In this document: positions 17,064-24,013 of the stretch, in pieces
How positions within the stretch are numbered: position 1 is the first letter of the stretch
Layout of the letters: every line of letters begins with the position of its first letter
DNA from: UBA2211 sp049302755
GTDB taxonomy: Bacteria; Patescibacteriota; Minisyncoccia; Minisyncoccales; Minisyncoccaceae
NCBI GenBank assembly: GCA_049302755.1
Contig: JBAQMK010000004.1
Span: 39,934 to 103,933 of the forward strand
Direction of reading: 5' to 3'
Length of the DNA stretch: 64,000 nucleotides
The notes under the pieces: model-generated
What the model was told of the DNA's origin: nothing
Databases searched by the model: none
What the model saw: the letters and a program-made list of their open reading frames with translations, nothing else
Made by a program: the position numbers and the translations under genes

Positions 17064-17755
17064 ATAAGTCCGATCTTGCCGAAGCAGTATTCTGCCCACA
17101 CAAGACAGACCGGTTTTCGAGAAACGATTGCCGCTCCGCTATCCAAGAAGATAGCATTTTTGTCCGTCGGAACATTCACTCCGAAGGTCATATCCGCAGG
17201 AAGACTCATGTCTCCGTAAGAATCACTCACGAAAACGATGACCGCTCCCGGAATATTCTCCTTAATCTTGGAGATATGGTCAATCTTTGACCCACTTTCC
17301 CGACCAAGAACCATATAGACATCATTTCCGGTTTTCTTCACCCACTCGTTAATGATACTTTCTTCGGTGGAAGAAGAAATGACCTGAATGATGTTCGGAT
17401 GATTCCGAAGCCTTTTGATAACCTTTGCTACCTGGGGGAACTCTTTCGGATTCTTGTAGACATAGGTCATCTTTCTTTCATGATATTCCTTAATACAAGC
17501 CTCTCTTTGAAGAGACGTTGATTTAGGAAATATCTTTTCCAGTTGGCAGTCGAAAGGAATGCCGGCTGTGTTCAGATACTCTTCTCTTGCTTCAGGAATA
17601 CTCATTCCAAAGTGCGTGTTAATACATGCTCCCGCAAGATCAGCGTGAGCCGGCATAGTATCCGCAACGGTACCATCATAGTCGTACATTACAACCACTT
17701 TGGTTATCGGTCTTACCCTGAAGATTTTTTTCTGAATAACAATACAGTCTTTCAC
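17057..17755 (-). CDS. HAD-superfamily hydrolase
   Basis: 232-aa phosphatase-like protein of the haloacid dehalogenase superfamily. Motif I is VVMYDYDGTVADTMPAH (about 21-37) with both catalytic Asp; motif II is VISSSTEESI; the Lys of motif III is in GSKIDHI; motif IV is IVFVSDSYGDMSLP. A cap of the phosphoglycolate-phosphatase type lies between I and II. The start is GTG at 17755 with an AAGG-type site upstream. Base composition is visibly less AT-rich than the flanking operons. Single-gene unit with its own promoter and terminator. Substrate unknown. Confidence 0.85.
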   Translation of the reverse strand: MKDCIVIQKKIFRVRPITKVVVMYDYDGTVADTMPAHADLAGACINTHFGMSIPEAREEYLNTAGIPFDCQLEKIFPKSTSLQREACIKEYHERKMTYVYKNPKEFPQVAKVIKRLRNHPNIIQVISSSTEESIINEWVKKTGNDVYMVLGRESGSKIDHISKIKENIPGAVIVFVSDSYGDMSLPADMTFGVNVPTDKNAIFLDSGAAIVSRKPVCLVWAEYCFGKIGLMV

Positions 17756-17800
17756 TTCTTCGCCTTCTTAAGTTTTTCACATAATAAATGTGCTACGTAT

Positions 17801-17829
17801 ACTATAATTAATTTAAATCATTTTGTCAA
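17801..17829 (-). promoter_or_regulatory. Predicted HAD-gene promoter
   Basis: Minus strand TTGACA (17824-17829), 17-nt spacer, TATAGT (17801-17806), leader of about 40 nt. Confidence 0.65.
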
Positions 17830-17839
17830 TATAACAAAA

Positions 17840-17857
17840 CACCCCCTTTCGAGGGTG
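17840..17857 (-). terminator. Terminator after the CDP-alcohol phosphatidyltransferase
   Basis: 7-bp stem (CACCCTC / GGGGGTG, one G-U) with a GAAA loop followed by TTTTG leftward; on the other strand it is followed by seven T, so it may work both ways. Confidence 0.7.
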
Positions 17858-17874
17858 CTTTTTTTACTTTTTTA

Positions 17875-18477
17875 CTATTTGTTTATCGAAATCGCCGAAT
17901 GAAATCTTTGAATCGCAGTGAAGTTTGATGATACGGCAATTATCGCTATCACGTAAGTCATGTATAAATAATTCGGATACATGACTCCTAGAATCAAAGC
18001 GACAAAAATTAAAATTAATCTCTCTCCTCTTGATAATAATCCTCCTTTTAATTCTTGATTAACTAAATCTTTTTCTTTAGCTGCCGCTTTAACGTAAGTT
18101 GTAACTACTGAACCGAAAATTGCTAAATAGACCCAGGCATATCCGGGAATAAAAACAGTCGGAAGGCTTAAGAACAGCATTCCAAAGAATACTATCCCCT
18201 CAACGTATCTATCAAAAACAGTATCCAAATATGCTCCAACCTTACTCGACATATTTTTTGCCCTCGCCACTGCCCCATCAACAAAATCCAATCCTCCGGC
18301 AATTAAAAAGAATATAATCGCTAAAATTAAATTTTCCTGAATCATATACCACAATCCAATTAAAGCAAAAACTCCGGAAAGATATGTATATTGATTGGGA
18401 GTTAAAGGTAAAGCACCAAAAATCTTACCAACTAATTTTTCCAAATCCTTAAACCAATGTCTTTTTGTGTCTAACAT
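17875..18477 (-). CDS. CDP-alcohol phosphatidyltransferase, probably inositol-phosphate type
   Basis: 200-aa membrane enzyme that joins a CDP-activated lipid to an alcohol phosphate. The diagnostic motif DG-x2-AR-x8-G-x3-D-x3-D is complete in DFVDGAVARAKN...GAYLDTVFDRY (about 68-95), with about five hydrophobic helices. The neighbour at 18839 encodes myo-inositol-1-phosphate synthase, so the likely reaction is formation of a phosphatidylinositol phosphate from CDP-diacylglycerol and inositol phosphate, as in actinobacterial PIP synthase. The specificity is inferred from context; PgsA-type glycerol-phosphate use is the alternative. Confidence 0.85.
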   Translation of the reverse strand: MLDTKRHWFKDLEKLVGKIFGALPLTPNQYTYLSGVFALIGLWYMIQENLILAIIFFLIAGGLDFVDGAVARAKNMSSKVGAYLDTVFDRYVEGIVFFGMLFLSLPTVFIPGYAWVYLAIFGSVVTTYVKAAAKEKDLVNQELKGGLLSRGERLILIFVALILGVMYPNYLYMTYVIAIIAVSSNFTAIQRFHSAISINK

Positions 18478-18503
18478 TTTAATAAATAATTATATTAAAC
18501 TAA

Positions 18504-18521
18504 AACAGCTAAAAAGCTGTT
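18504..18521 (-). terminator. Terminator after the PadR-like gene
   Basis: Perfect 7-bp stem AACAGCT / AGCTGTT with a 4-nt loop, followed by TTAGTTT leftward; the TAA stop is partly inside the arm. Confidence 0.6.
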
Positions 18522-18819
18522 ATAGTTTCTGTATTAAATCTGAAGAATAACTCTTCATCGCTTCCAATTCTTTTTTTCCTTTTTCGGTGATTTTGTAAGC
18601 CTTCTTTCCGGCTAATTTTTCTCTGCTTACATATCCGTCGTTCTTCAATCTAAATAAAACACTTTTAACCATTAACTCATTAGGAAGAAAACCGAACTTT
18701 TCAAAAATCAATCTTGAAACATCTTCTTCTTGAATTTCAGCTTCTTTTCCGAGTGAAAGAATGTATGTCCAAATATTTCCCTCGGTCACTGAATTGATGA
18801 ATCTTTTAATTGGTTCCAT
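18520..18819 (-). CDS. PadR-family-like winged-helix regulator A
   Basis: 99 aa: an N-terminal helix EPIKRFINSVTEGNIWTYIL, a winged-helix core with LMVKSVLFRLKNDGYVSREK and the wing KKAYKITEKGKKELEAM, then a short terminal helix. It resembles the PadR-like protein at 20058-20360 throughout, including the ITExGxKEL wing, and the two look like paralogues. It lacks the PITPYRVLYRL recognition wording of its partner. Located 19 nt after ino1 in the same direction, it could feed back on inositol-lipid synthesis. Confidence 0.75.
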   Translation of the reverse strand: MEPIKRFINSVTEGNIWTYILSLGKEAEIQEEDVSRLIFEKFGFLPNELMVKSVLFRLKNDGYVSREKLAGKKAYKITEKGKKELEAMKSYSSDLIQKL

Positions 18820-18838
18820 AGTTTTTTATTTTATTGTA

Positions 18839-19981
18839 TTATCTTTCTCTTTTGTTGGCAATGAATTCTTCAATCATTTCCCTGGCTTTCTCATCGGTAA
18901 ACTGAGTCATCGGATGTTTCATGAAGTAAGCCGAAGAAGATAATAAGGTACCGCCGATTCCCCTGTCCAAACCGATCTTCAATAACCTGATAGCATCGAT
19001 AACACAACCGGCTGAGTTGGGAGAATCTTCAACTGACAATCTTAATTCCAATTCAATCGGAACGTTGCCGAACTTTCTTCCTTCCATACGAATAAAGCAA
19101 ACTTTATTATCCTTTAAGAAAGGAACCCAGTCTGACGGACCGACGTGTAAATTGTCATAGCTTAATCTTTTGGCTAATTGAGATTCAACTGCCTCGGTCT
19201 TTGATAATTTTTTAGATTTCAATCTGTTCTTTTCAAGCATGTTTAAGAAATCTGTGTTTCCGCCGACATTCAATTGATATGATCGGTCGATAGTTACACC
19301 TCTCTCGGCAAACAAGTGAGACAAAACTCGGTGAGTGATGGTTGCTCCGATTTGTGATTTAATATCGTCTCCGATACAAGGAATTCCCTTGTCTCTGAAT
19401 TTCTTTTCCCATTTAGCATCAGAACAAATGAAAATCGGCATACAGTTAACAAGAGCAACGCCAGCGTCCAAAGCTGCTTGAGCATAATATTCAACTGCTT
19501 TTTGCGAACCGACCGGCATGTAGTTAACCAAAACATCGGCTTTTGTTCTCTTTAGTTCTTCAACAATATCAACCGGCTTCTTGTCTGAAGGCAAGAAAGT
19601 CTGGTCATCGGGATAATTCTTCATGTGGTCAGCAACTCCGTCTAATATTTTTCCCATCTTCACTGTAACTCCGGTCTTGGGAATATCGCTGCAAAATATT
19701 TTTGTACAATTCGGCTTTTCAAATATCGCCTCGGAAACATCTTTTCCCACCTTTCTTTTATCAATATCGAAACAAGCGACAATTTTAATATCCGATATCT
19801 TGTATCCTCCTAAAATGTTGTGCATCAAGCCAGGAACTATTTCATCATCATCTTTGACGTTCTTGTAGTAATAAATTCCCTGAACTAAAGAACTGGCGCA
19901 GTTGCCTAGCCCGGCAATCGCAATCCTGATTTCCTTTTTATTTCCCGAAGCCTTAACTGACTTCACTGATTTTTTTGCCAT
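18839..19981 (-). CDS. ino1: myo-Inositol-1-phosphate synthase
   Basis: 380-aa NAD-dependent enzyme that converts glucose 6-phosphate to inositol 1-phosphate. The N-terminal NAD loop is IAIAGLGNCASSLVQGIYYY (about 19-38). Family blocks follow: VNYMPVGSQKAVEYYAQAAL, CMPIFICSD, GDDIKSQIGATITHR, NVGGNTDFLNM and EDSPNSAGCVIDAIRL. The length matches the short bacterial/archaeal form. It lies upstream of the PadR-like gene and the CDP-alcohol transferase and is divergent from a second PadR gene, with a palindrome between them. Together these indicate inositol phospholipid synthesis. Confidence 0.95.
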   Translation of the reverse strand: MAKKSVKSVKASGNKKEIRIAIAGLGNCASSLVQGIYYYKNVKDDDEIVPGLMHNILGGYKISDIKIVACFDIDKRKVGKDVSEAIFEKPNCTKIFCSDIPKTGVTVKMGKILDGVADHMKNYPDDQTFLPSDKKPVDIVEELKRTKADVLVNYMPVGSQKAVEYYAQAALDAGVALVNCMPIFICSDAKWEKKFRDKGIPCIGDDIKSQIGATITHRVLSHLFAERGVTIDRSYQLNVGGNTDFLNMLEKNRLKSKKLSKTEAVESQLAKRLSYDNLHVGPSDWVPFLKDNKVCFIRMEGRKFGNVPIELELRLSVEDSPNSAGCVIDAIRLLKIGLDRGIGGTLLSSSAYFMKHPMTQFTDEKAREMIEEFIANKRER

Positions 19982-20020
19982 ATTTGATAAAAACTATTAT
20001 AATTAATTATATATACCTGT

Positions 20021-20038
20021 ATTTTACACCGGTAAAAT
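20021..20038. promoter_or_regulatory. Palindrome between ino1 and padR, candidate operator
   Basis: Perfect 7-bp inverted repeat ATTTTAC / GTAAAAT around ACCG. On the minus strand its TTTACC can serve as -35 for a TATATA/TATAAT box 17 nt downstream that would read ino1, so a bound regulator would block that promoter. Binding by the PadR protein is a hypothesis. Confidence 0.5.
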
Positions 20039-20057
20039 AGTTTGTCAATATATATTT

Positions 20058-20360
20058 ATGACTCCTTTTGAAAGACTAACCAAATCAAACACCAAAGAAA
20101 ATCTTTGGATCTATATCTTAGCCACCCTAAAAAAGCATTCTAACTATGCCTGGGATTTGCATTCTTCAATTGAAAAAGATTTCGGCTTCAAGCCGGGCAA
20201 TATTACTCCCTATCGCGTCCTTTATCGATTAGAAGAACAAGGTTTTGTTAAAAGCGAAGCCGAAGAAAGGAGAAGGGTTTACAAAATCACCGAAATGGGC
20301 GAAAAGGAATTAGACAAGGTAAAAGACTTCTATTCGGAAGTCTTAAAAAAGATAAGCTAA
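20058..20360 (+). CDS. PadR-family transcriptional regulator B
   Basis: 100-aa winged-helix repressor. The first helix is TPFERLTKSNTKENLWIYIL, the recognition region is FKPGNITPYRVLYRLEEQGFVKSE, and the wing is RRRVYKITEMGEKELDKVKDF; all are typical of PadR. It is divergent from ino1 and 2 nt from the next gene. PadR proteins usually repress a divergent target and respond to a small ligand, which here would be ino1; this is inference. Confidence 0.88.
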   Translation: MTPFERLTKSNTKENLWIYILATLKKHSNYAWDLHSSIEKDFGFKPGNITPYRVLYRLEEQGFVKSEAEERRRVYKITEMGEKELDKVKDFYSEVLKKIS

Positions 20361-20362
20361 GT

Positions 20363-20806
20363 ATGGAAAAAGAGAAAAAAACAAAAGAAGAAAAAGAGAC
20401 CGACATCCAGCAAATCGTCAATCATTTTTTCTATACCAAGGGCTTCTCTCTTGACGAAATCAAAGAATCAGCTAAAAAGAAGAAGATAATCTATTCTAGG
20501 TTTACCAGGCCGGGCAAGGAATTGCTTGATTTGGCCGGTTCGGTAGAAAAAGCCAAAGAAGCGATGACGACGGTTGCTAATTGGGCCAAATCCCGTAATC
20601 TTGATTATTCAATCGAAACGGTTTTCAAGAAATGGTTGGAATTGGGAAAACTGAAACCTAAGGAAATCGTTAAGAAACCTTATTATCGAAACCAGCCCAT
20701 GATTTGGTCACAAACCAAAAGAAAATGGTATGTCATCGATGATGGAGGAGAATGGCTTGAATATGCCGACAAAGAAAACAAGATTGAATGGAGAATCGAA
20801 AAATAA
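20363..20806 (+). CDS. Conserved-looking hypothetical protein, 147 aa
   Basis: No family recognised. The N-terminus is highly charged (Lys/Glu), followed by a helical part with SLDEIKESAKKKKIIYSRFTRPGKELLDLAGS and a C-terminal beta-rich half containing PYYRNQPMIWSQTKRKWYVIDDGGEWLEYAD. It is the middle gene of a padR-hypothetical-efp run, only 2 nt after padR and 18 nt before efp, so it is probably co-transcribed with them. No transmembrane segment or Cys cluster. Confidence 0.8.
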   Translation: MEKEKKTKEEKETDIQQIVNHFFYTKGFSLDEIKESAKKKKIIYSRFTRPGKELLDLAGSVEKAKEAMTTVANWAKSRNLDYSIETVFKKWLELGKLKPKEIVKKPYYRNQPMIWSQTKRKWYVIDDGGEWLEYADKENKIEWRIEK

Positions 20807-20824
20807 TAAATTAAAAATAAAAAA

Positions 20825-21385
20825 ATGTTGTCATACGCAGAATTAAACAGAGGAGTAATTATTGTTATCAATGATCAGCCTTACGAAATAGTCGAAGCCT
20901 TGAATACATTTAAAGGCAGGGGTCATTCTTATCTTCAAATGAAATTAAGAAACTTAATAAACGGCGCTGTTATTTCAAAAACAGCTCAACCAAGAGACAC
21001 CTTTGAAGAAGCTGATGTTGAAGAAAAGGAAGCTAAATTCATTTTTGGAAATAAAGGAAAATATACTTTTAGCGATATTAAAGGTAAAAGATTCGAATTA
21101 ACTGAAGAGCAAGTCGGAGAAAAAGCTAAATTCCTCAAAGCTAATGAAGAGGTAAAGACTATTCTTTTTGATGACAAAATTATTAATGTAATTATTCCCA
21201 TCAAAGTCCAATTAAAAGTTACTGAAGTTCCGCCGGGAGTAAAAGGAGATCGAGCTCAATCGGGAACCAAATTAGTAACCTTGGAAACCGGAGCAAAGAT
21301 AGACGCTCCTTTGTTTGTAAATGAAGACGATGTGATTGAAATAAATACCGAAAGCTCAACCTACGTCAGAAGAGTGAATGAATAA
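20825..21385 (+). CDS. efp: Elongation factor P
   Basis: 186-aa translation factor that relieves ribosome stalling at proline runs. Domain I has the KOW-like fold with the tip loop FKGRGHSYLQMKLRN; the residue at the position of E. coli Lys34 is Arg. Domain III keeps the family signature VTEVPPGVKGDRAQSGTKLVTLETG (normally GDTA). Arg at the tip is the residue rhamnosylated by EarP in some bacteria, but the surrounding loop (no KPGK/R) differs, so the modification state is open. No Shine-Dalgarno is visible. Ends at a strong terminator. Confidence 0.95.
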   Translation: MLSYAELNRGVIIVINDQPYEIVEALNTFKGRGHSYLQMKLRNLINGAVISKTAQPRDTFEEADVEEKEAKFIFGNKGKYTFSDIKGKRFELTEEQVGEKAKFLKANEEVKTILFDDKIINVIIPIKVQLKVTEVPPGVKGDRAQSGTKLVTLETGAKIDAPLFVNEDDVIEINTESSTYVRRVNE

Positions 21386-21390
21386 CAAAA

Positions 21391-21418
21391 CCGCCGATCA
21401 TCTCGGCGGCTTTTTTTA
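21391..21418. terminator. Bidirectional terminator between efp and ftrB
   Basis: 7-bp GC-rich stem CCGCCGA / TCGGCGG with a 5-nt loop, T-run rightward for efp; leftward it is followed by TTTTG and lies just past the ftrB stop. Confidence 0.9.
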
Positions 21419-21685
21419 TTTTACAAATAAATTACAAAGACAGTGTCCGTCTTTTGCAACTTCGTCCTCGTGATAAATGCAAGGACAAATTATCTTTTTA
21501 TCCTCTTCCTTATCCCCCGTTACTTTTCGGCAAGGACAATATATTTCTCCGAACTTTTCTTTACGCATTAATAATCCTTTAACTAACCCTAAAACAATAG
21601 CATCGTTGGGATTAAGCTTGAATCCTTTGCTCTTAGCATGCTCATCGCTTTTTTTTGTTAATTCTTCAATATCTTTTTCTTCCAT
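21416..21685 (-). CDS. ftrB: Ferredoxin-thioredoxin reductase catalytic chain-like protein
   Basis: 89-aa protein with the three paired-Cys motifs CPC (YCPCRK), CPC (ICPCIY) and CxC (HCLCNLF). These hold the 4Fe-4S cluster and active disulphide of the FTR beta chain; the preceding AIVLGLVKGLL is also typical. It passes electrons from ferredoxin to thioredoxin. The spacing between Cys motifs (14 and 12 residues) differs a little from plant FTR. It starts 1 nt after the thioredoxin stop, which strongly supports the pairing. No FTR alpha chain or flavin reductase is seen here. Confidence 0.88.
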   Translation of the reverse strand: MEEKDIEELTKKSDEHAKSKGFKLNPNDAIVLGLVKGLLMRKEKFGEIYCPCRKVTGDKEEDKKIICPCIYHEDEVAKDGHCLCNLFVK

Positions 21686-21686
21686 A

Positions 21687-22001
21687 TTAAATTTTTGAAT
21701 TTATCCAGTTCTTAATTTCTTCTTCCTGTTTTAAACCGACAAATTTATCTTTAACTTCCCCGTTGATAAACAAAACAACGGTAGGAATCCTATCAACTCC
21801 GAACATGTCTCCAGTTTTAGGATTCTTATCCAAATCCATCTTATAGAAATCTACTTTACCGGCATATTCTTCCGAAAGCTTTTCGATAATCGGTCCCAAC
21901 ATTTTGCAAGGAGGACACCATTCGGTAAAAATATCTACCAAGACCGGTTTGTCATTGCTTTTTACCGCTGATTCAAAAGTATCATCTGTTAAAATATTCA
22001 T
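21687..22001 (-). CDS. trxA: Thioredoxin
   Basis: 104-aa disulphide reductase. The start is set at the ATG 22001 (MNILTDDTFESAV), where thioredoxins normally begin; an in-frame ATG at 22028 directly abuts a TATAAT box and would not be fully transcribed. The active site is FTEWCPPCKMLGP (WCPPC rather than WCGPC), with the cis-Pro loop RIPTVVLFINGE. Reduced by the adjacent FTR chain, with which it forms a two-gene operon. Confidence 0.93.
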   Translation of the reverse strand: MNILTDDTFESAVKSNDKPVLVDIFTEWCPPCKMLGPIIEKLSEEYAGKVDFYKMDLDKNPKTGDMFGVDRIPTVVLFINGEVKDKFVGLKQEEEIKNWINSKI

Positions 22002-22057
22002 CTTTTTGTCTATTATTTTTATAACCATATTATACATGGAAATAAAAAAAGGGGCAA

Positions 22058-22498
22058 TTAATTTTGCTCTTTTTTCCCTCCGCGGTCTCCCACAGATACA
22101 GCTTTTGTCCGGATTCTTTTTTCCAGCCAAGGATTGATATTTTTCTCGTTAAGTTTTCTAAATCCTTGAAGGACGATTTCCATGATTTCTTCCGTGGAAA
22201 TTTCTTTTCCGCTCAAAGTACCTTTATTTATTTTGCGATAGCAATAGATAAAGGCTCTGAGTATCGCATTTTCCATTTCTCGAATAAGTACTTCGATTTT
22301 ATCATGGCAATCCCTACAGACGTAAACAATGATTTTATTGTTTCCGAACACGGCTCGCTTGTATACGTGGTGTTCCGATAAGGCAATGTTTTCTTTTTTA
22401 CAGATTGGACATCTTCCTATCTTGAAAAAATGGTAACCATTTCCGTTCCCATTTCCATTGCCATTGTTCCCATTACGTTTCTTTCCGTTTCTAGTCAA
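22058..22498 (-). CDS. HNH-like protein with Asn-Gly repeat N-terminus
   Basis: 146 aa from a TTG at 22498 that has GGAGG 7 nt upstream. Residues about 8-21 are an Asn-Gly repeat. Then come CPICKKENIALSEHHVYKRAVFG and YVCRDCHDKIEVLI: a CxxC...HH...CxxCH arrangement as in HNH endonucleases, with two zinc-binding CxxC pairs and a candidate catalytic His. A helical C-terminal part follows. The TAA stop lies in a hairpin (about 22046-22075). Single-gene unit; cellular role unknown, nuclease activity inferred. Confidence 0.7.
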   Translation of the reverse strand: MTRNGKKRNGNNGNGNGNGNGYHFFKIGRCPICKKENIALSEHHVYKRAVFGNNKIIVYVCRDCHDKIEVLIREMENAILRAFIYCYRKINKGTLSGKEISTEEIMEIVLQGFRKLNEKNINPWLEKRIRTKAVSVGDRGGKKEQN

Positions 22499-22587
22499 AC
22501 TAAATCCTCCAAAATTAATAAATGTAATGGAACCTGAATTATCAAGATTCCAAGTATAATTTAAACCCTTAAGAAGGATATGTCAAA

Positions 22588-22788
22588 CTACTCCTTTTCT
22601 ATATCCTTTTTAATCTCCTCAAACTCATTTTCAATCTCTTTAAATTGTTTCTTAGCTTCTTTGATGATTCCAGCTGCTTCCTTCACCTTTTCAAGACCTT
22701 CTTCAACATCAACCTCCTCCTGTTTTTCAAACCACTCGGCAATTAAAGATAACTTTTTAAGACTTTGGTTAAGATTTTTTTCCTTCAT
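22588..22788 (-). CDS. xseB: Exodeoxyribonuclease VII small subunit
   Basis: 66-aa helical subunit of exonuclease VII. It shows LNQSLKKLSLIAEWFEKQEEVDVEEGLEKVKEA and LKEAKKQFKEIENEFEEI-type heptads as in XseB (usual motif: LExIVxxLExGxLxLExSLxxFExG). It overlaps the 3' end of xseA by 20 nt, so the two subunits are translationally coupled. Very short and acidic, but its position and length leave little doubt. Confidence 0.88.
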   Translation of the reverse strand: MKEKNLNQSLKKLSLIAEWFEKQEEVDVEEGLEKVKEAAGIIKEAKKQFKEIENEFEEIKKDIEKE

Positions 22789-24004
22789 TTTTTTGTATTT
22801 TTTTAATCTGCGTATTAATTATTCCGTTAAATACTTTTAAATCAATAATGTCTTCGACTTTCACATCATTGATGTTTTTAATCACTCCTTTTTTGTTTGT
22901 CGCGATGCAGTATCCTAATTTCAAATTCCTTTCCGGGTCGTTTTGATTAATTATCTTCTCAATGTTCTCTAATTTATCTCTCATTTTATCAATTTCATTC
23001 TCAAGAATTTTAGGAATCACCGACTTAATCCTGTATTCAATCATTTTAAATAAAGAAATTACTTTCTCTAATTTATCTTTTATCTTTAAAAATAAATTAT
23101 TGATTCTGTATTTCGAACTTCTCAAAGAAGAAGAAAAAGAATTGAAGATTTCCCTTTCTCTGGCTTTTAATTCCGACTCTGCTTCCTGCCAGGATTGATT
23201 CAAAAGGTTCGCCGCCGCAGTCGGAGTCGAAACCATCTTGTCGGCTGCCAAAGCTAATAACGGCACATCCTTGTCGTGGCCAATGGCTGCAATTACCGGA
23301 AAAGGAAGACTATTGACTTCCCTTATCAATACCTCATTATTAAAGGCTAAAAACGACTCCAGAGAGCCTCCGCCACGCATAATGACAAGAACATCAATAT
23401 CAGCCTTCTTTATCGTCTTAACACTGTTTAAGAGGTCCTTGACCGCCTCCAATCCTTCGACTCGGGAGTCGATAAACTTGATTTGGAAACCGAATCTTCC
23501 CAAATTGTTCAAGAAATCGGAAATAACCGCTCCCTGCTTAGAAGTAATGATCCCCACTCTTTTAACAAAAGAAGGAATTTCTTTCTTTTTTTCCAAATCA
23601 AATAATCCCTCGTCTTCTAATTTTTTCTTTAATTTCTCGTATTCCTTTTTCAGTTCTCCCTCACCCATCAACTGGATTGTTTTCGCCTTGAAGCTTAGTC
23701 TTCCGGTTGGAGGATAAACATCGGGAATTCCTCTAGCGGTAATTTCTAATCCTTCTTTCAATTCCACTCCGCATAATCTGTAATCGTTATTCCAAATAAC
23801 GCAAGACAAAACACTTTTGTCTTTTTTGTCTTTCAAAGAAAAATAAACATGCCCGACCGAGCTGATTTTAACTTCCGAAACTTCTCCTACTATTCTGGCT
23901 TCAAAAGAATTAAGGATTCCGTTCAATAATTTAAGATAAGCGGAAATAGAAAGAATATTATTCTCCAAAAGTTCTTTTACCGCTGATTTGCCTTTTTGTT
24001 CCAT
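22769..24004 (-). CDS. xseA: Exodeoxyribonuclease VII large subunit
   Basis: 411-aa catalytic subunit that degrades single-stranded DNA from both ends. The N-terminal OB fold has VGEVSEVKISSVGHVYFSLKDKKDKSVLSCVIW. The catalytic domain includes VGIITSKQGAVISDFLNNLGRF, DVLVIMRGGGSLESFLAFNNEVL, PVIAAIGHDKDVPLLALAADKMVSTPTAAANLL. A long coiled coil follows, and the C-terminal LKLGYCIATNKKG motif. Transcribed with the PD-(D/E)XK nuclease gene upstream and xseB downstream. Confidence 0.96.
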   Translation of the reverse strand: MEQKGKSAVKELLENNILSISAYLKLLNGILNSFEARIVGEVSEVKISSVGHVYFSLKDKKDKSVLSCVIWNNDYRLCGVELKEGLEITARGIPDVYPPTGRLSFKAKTIQLMGEGELKKEYEKLKKKLEDEGLFDLEKKKEIPSFVKRVGIITSKQGAVISDFLNNLGRFGFQIKFIDSRVEGLEAVKDLLNSVKTIKKADIDVLVIMRGGGSLESFLAFNNEVLIREVNSLPFPVIAAIGHDKDVPLLALAADKMVSTPTAAANLLNQSWQEAESELKAREREIFNSFSSSLRSSKYRINNLFLKIKDKLEKVISLFKMIEYRIKSVIPKILENEIDKMRDKLENIEKIINQNDPERNLKLGYCIATNKKGVIKNINDVKVEDIIDLKVFNGIINTQIKKIQKNEGKKS

Positions 24005-24013
24005 AAACTCCTC

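Noticed and set aside
23238..23717. 159-codon plus-strand ORF inside xseA
   Set aside because: Antisense to a well-supported xseA; composition is the reverse image of a conserved gene, with no start signals.
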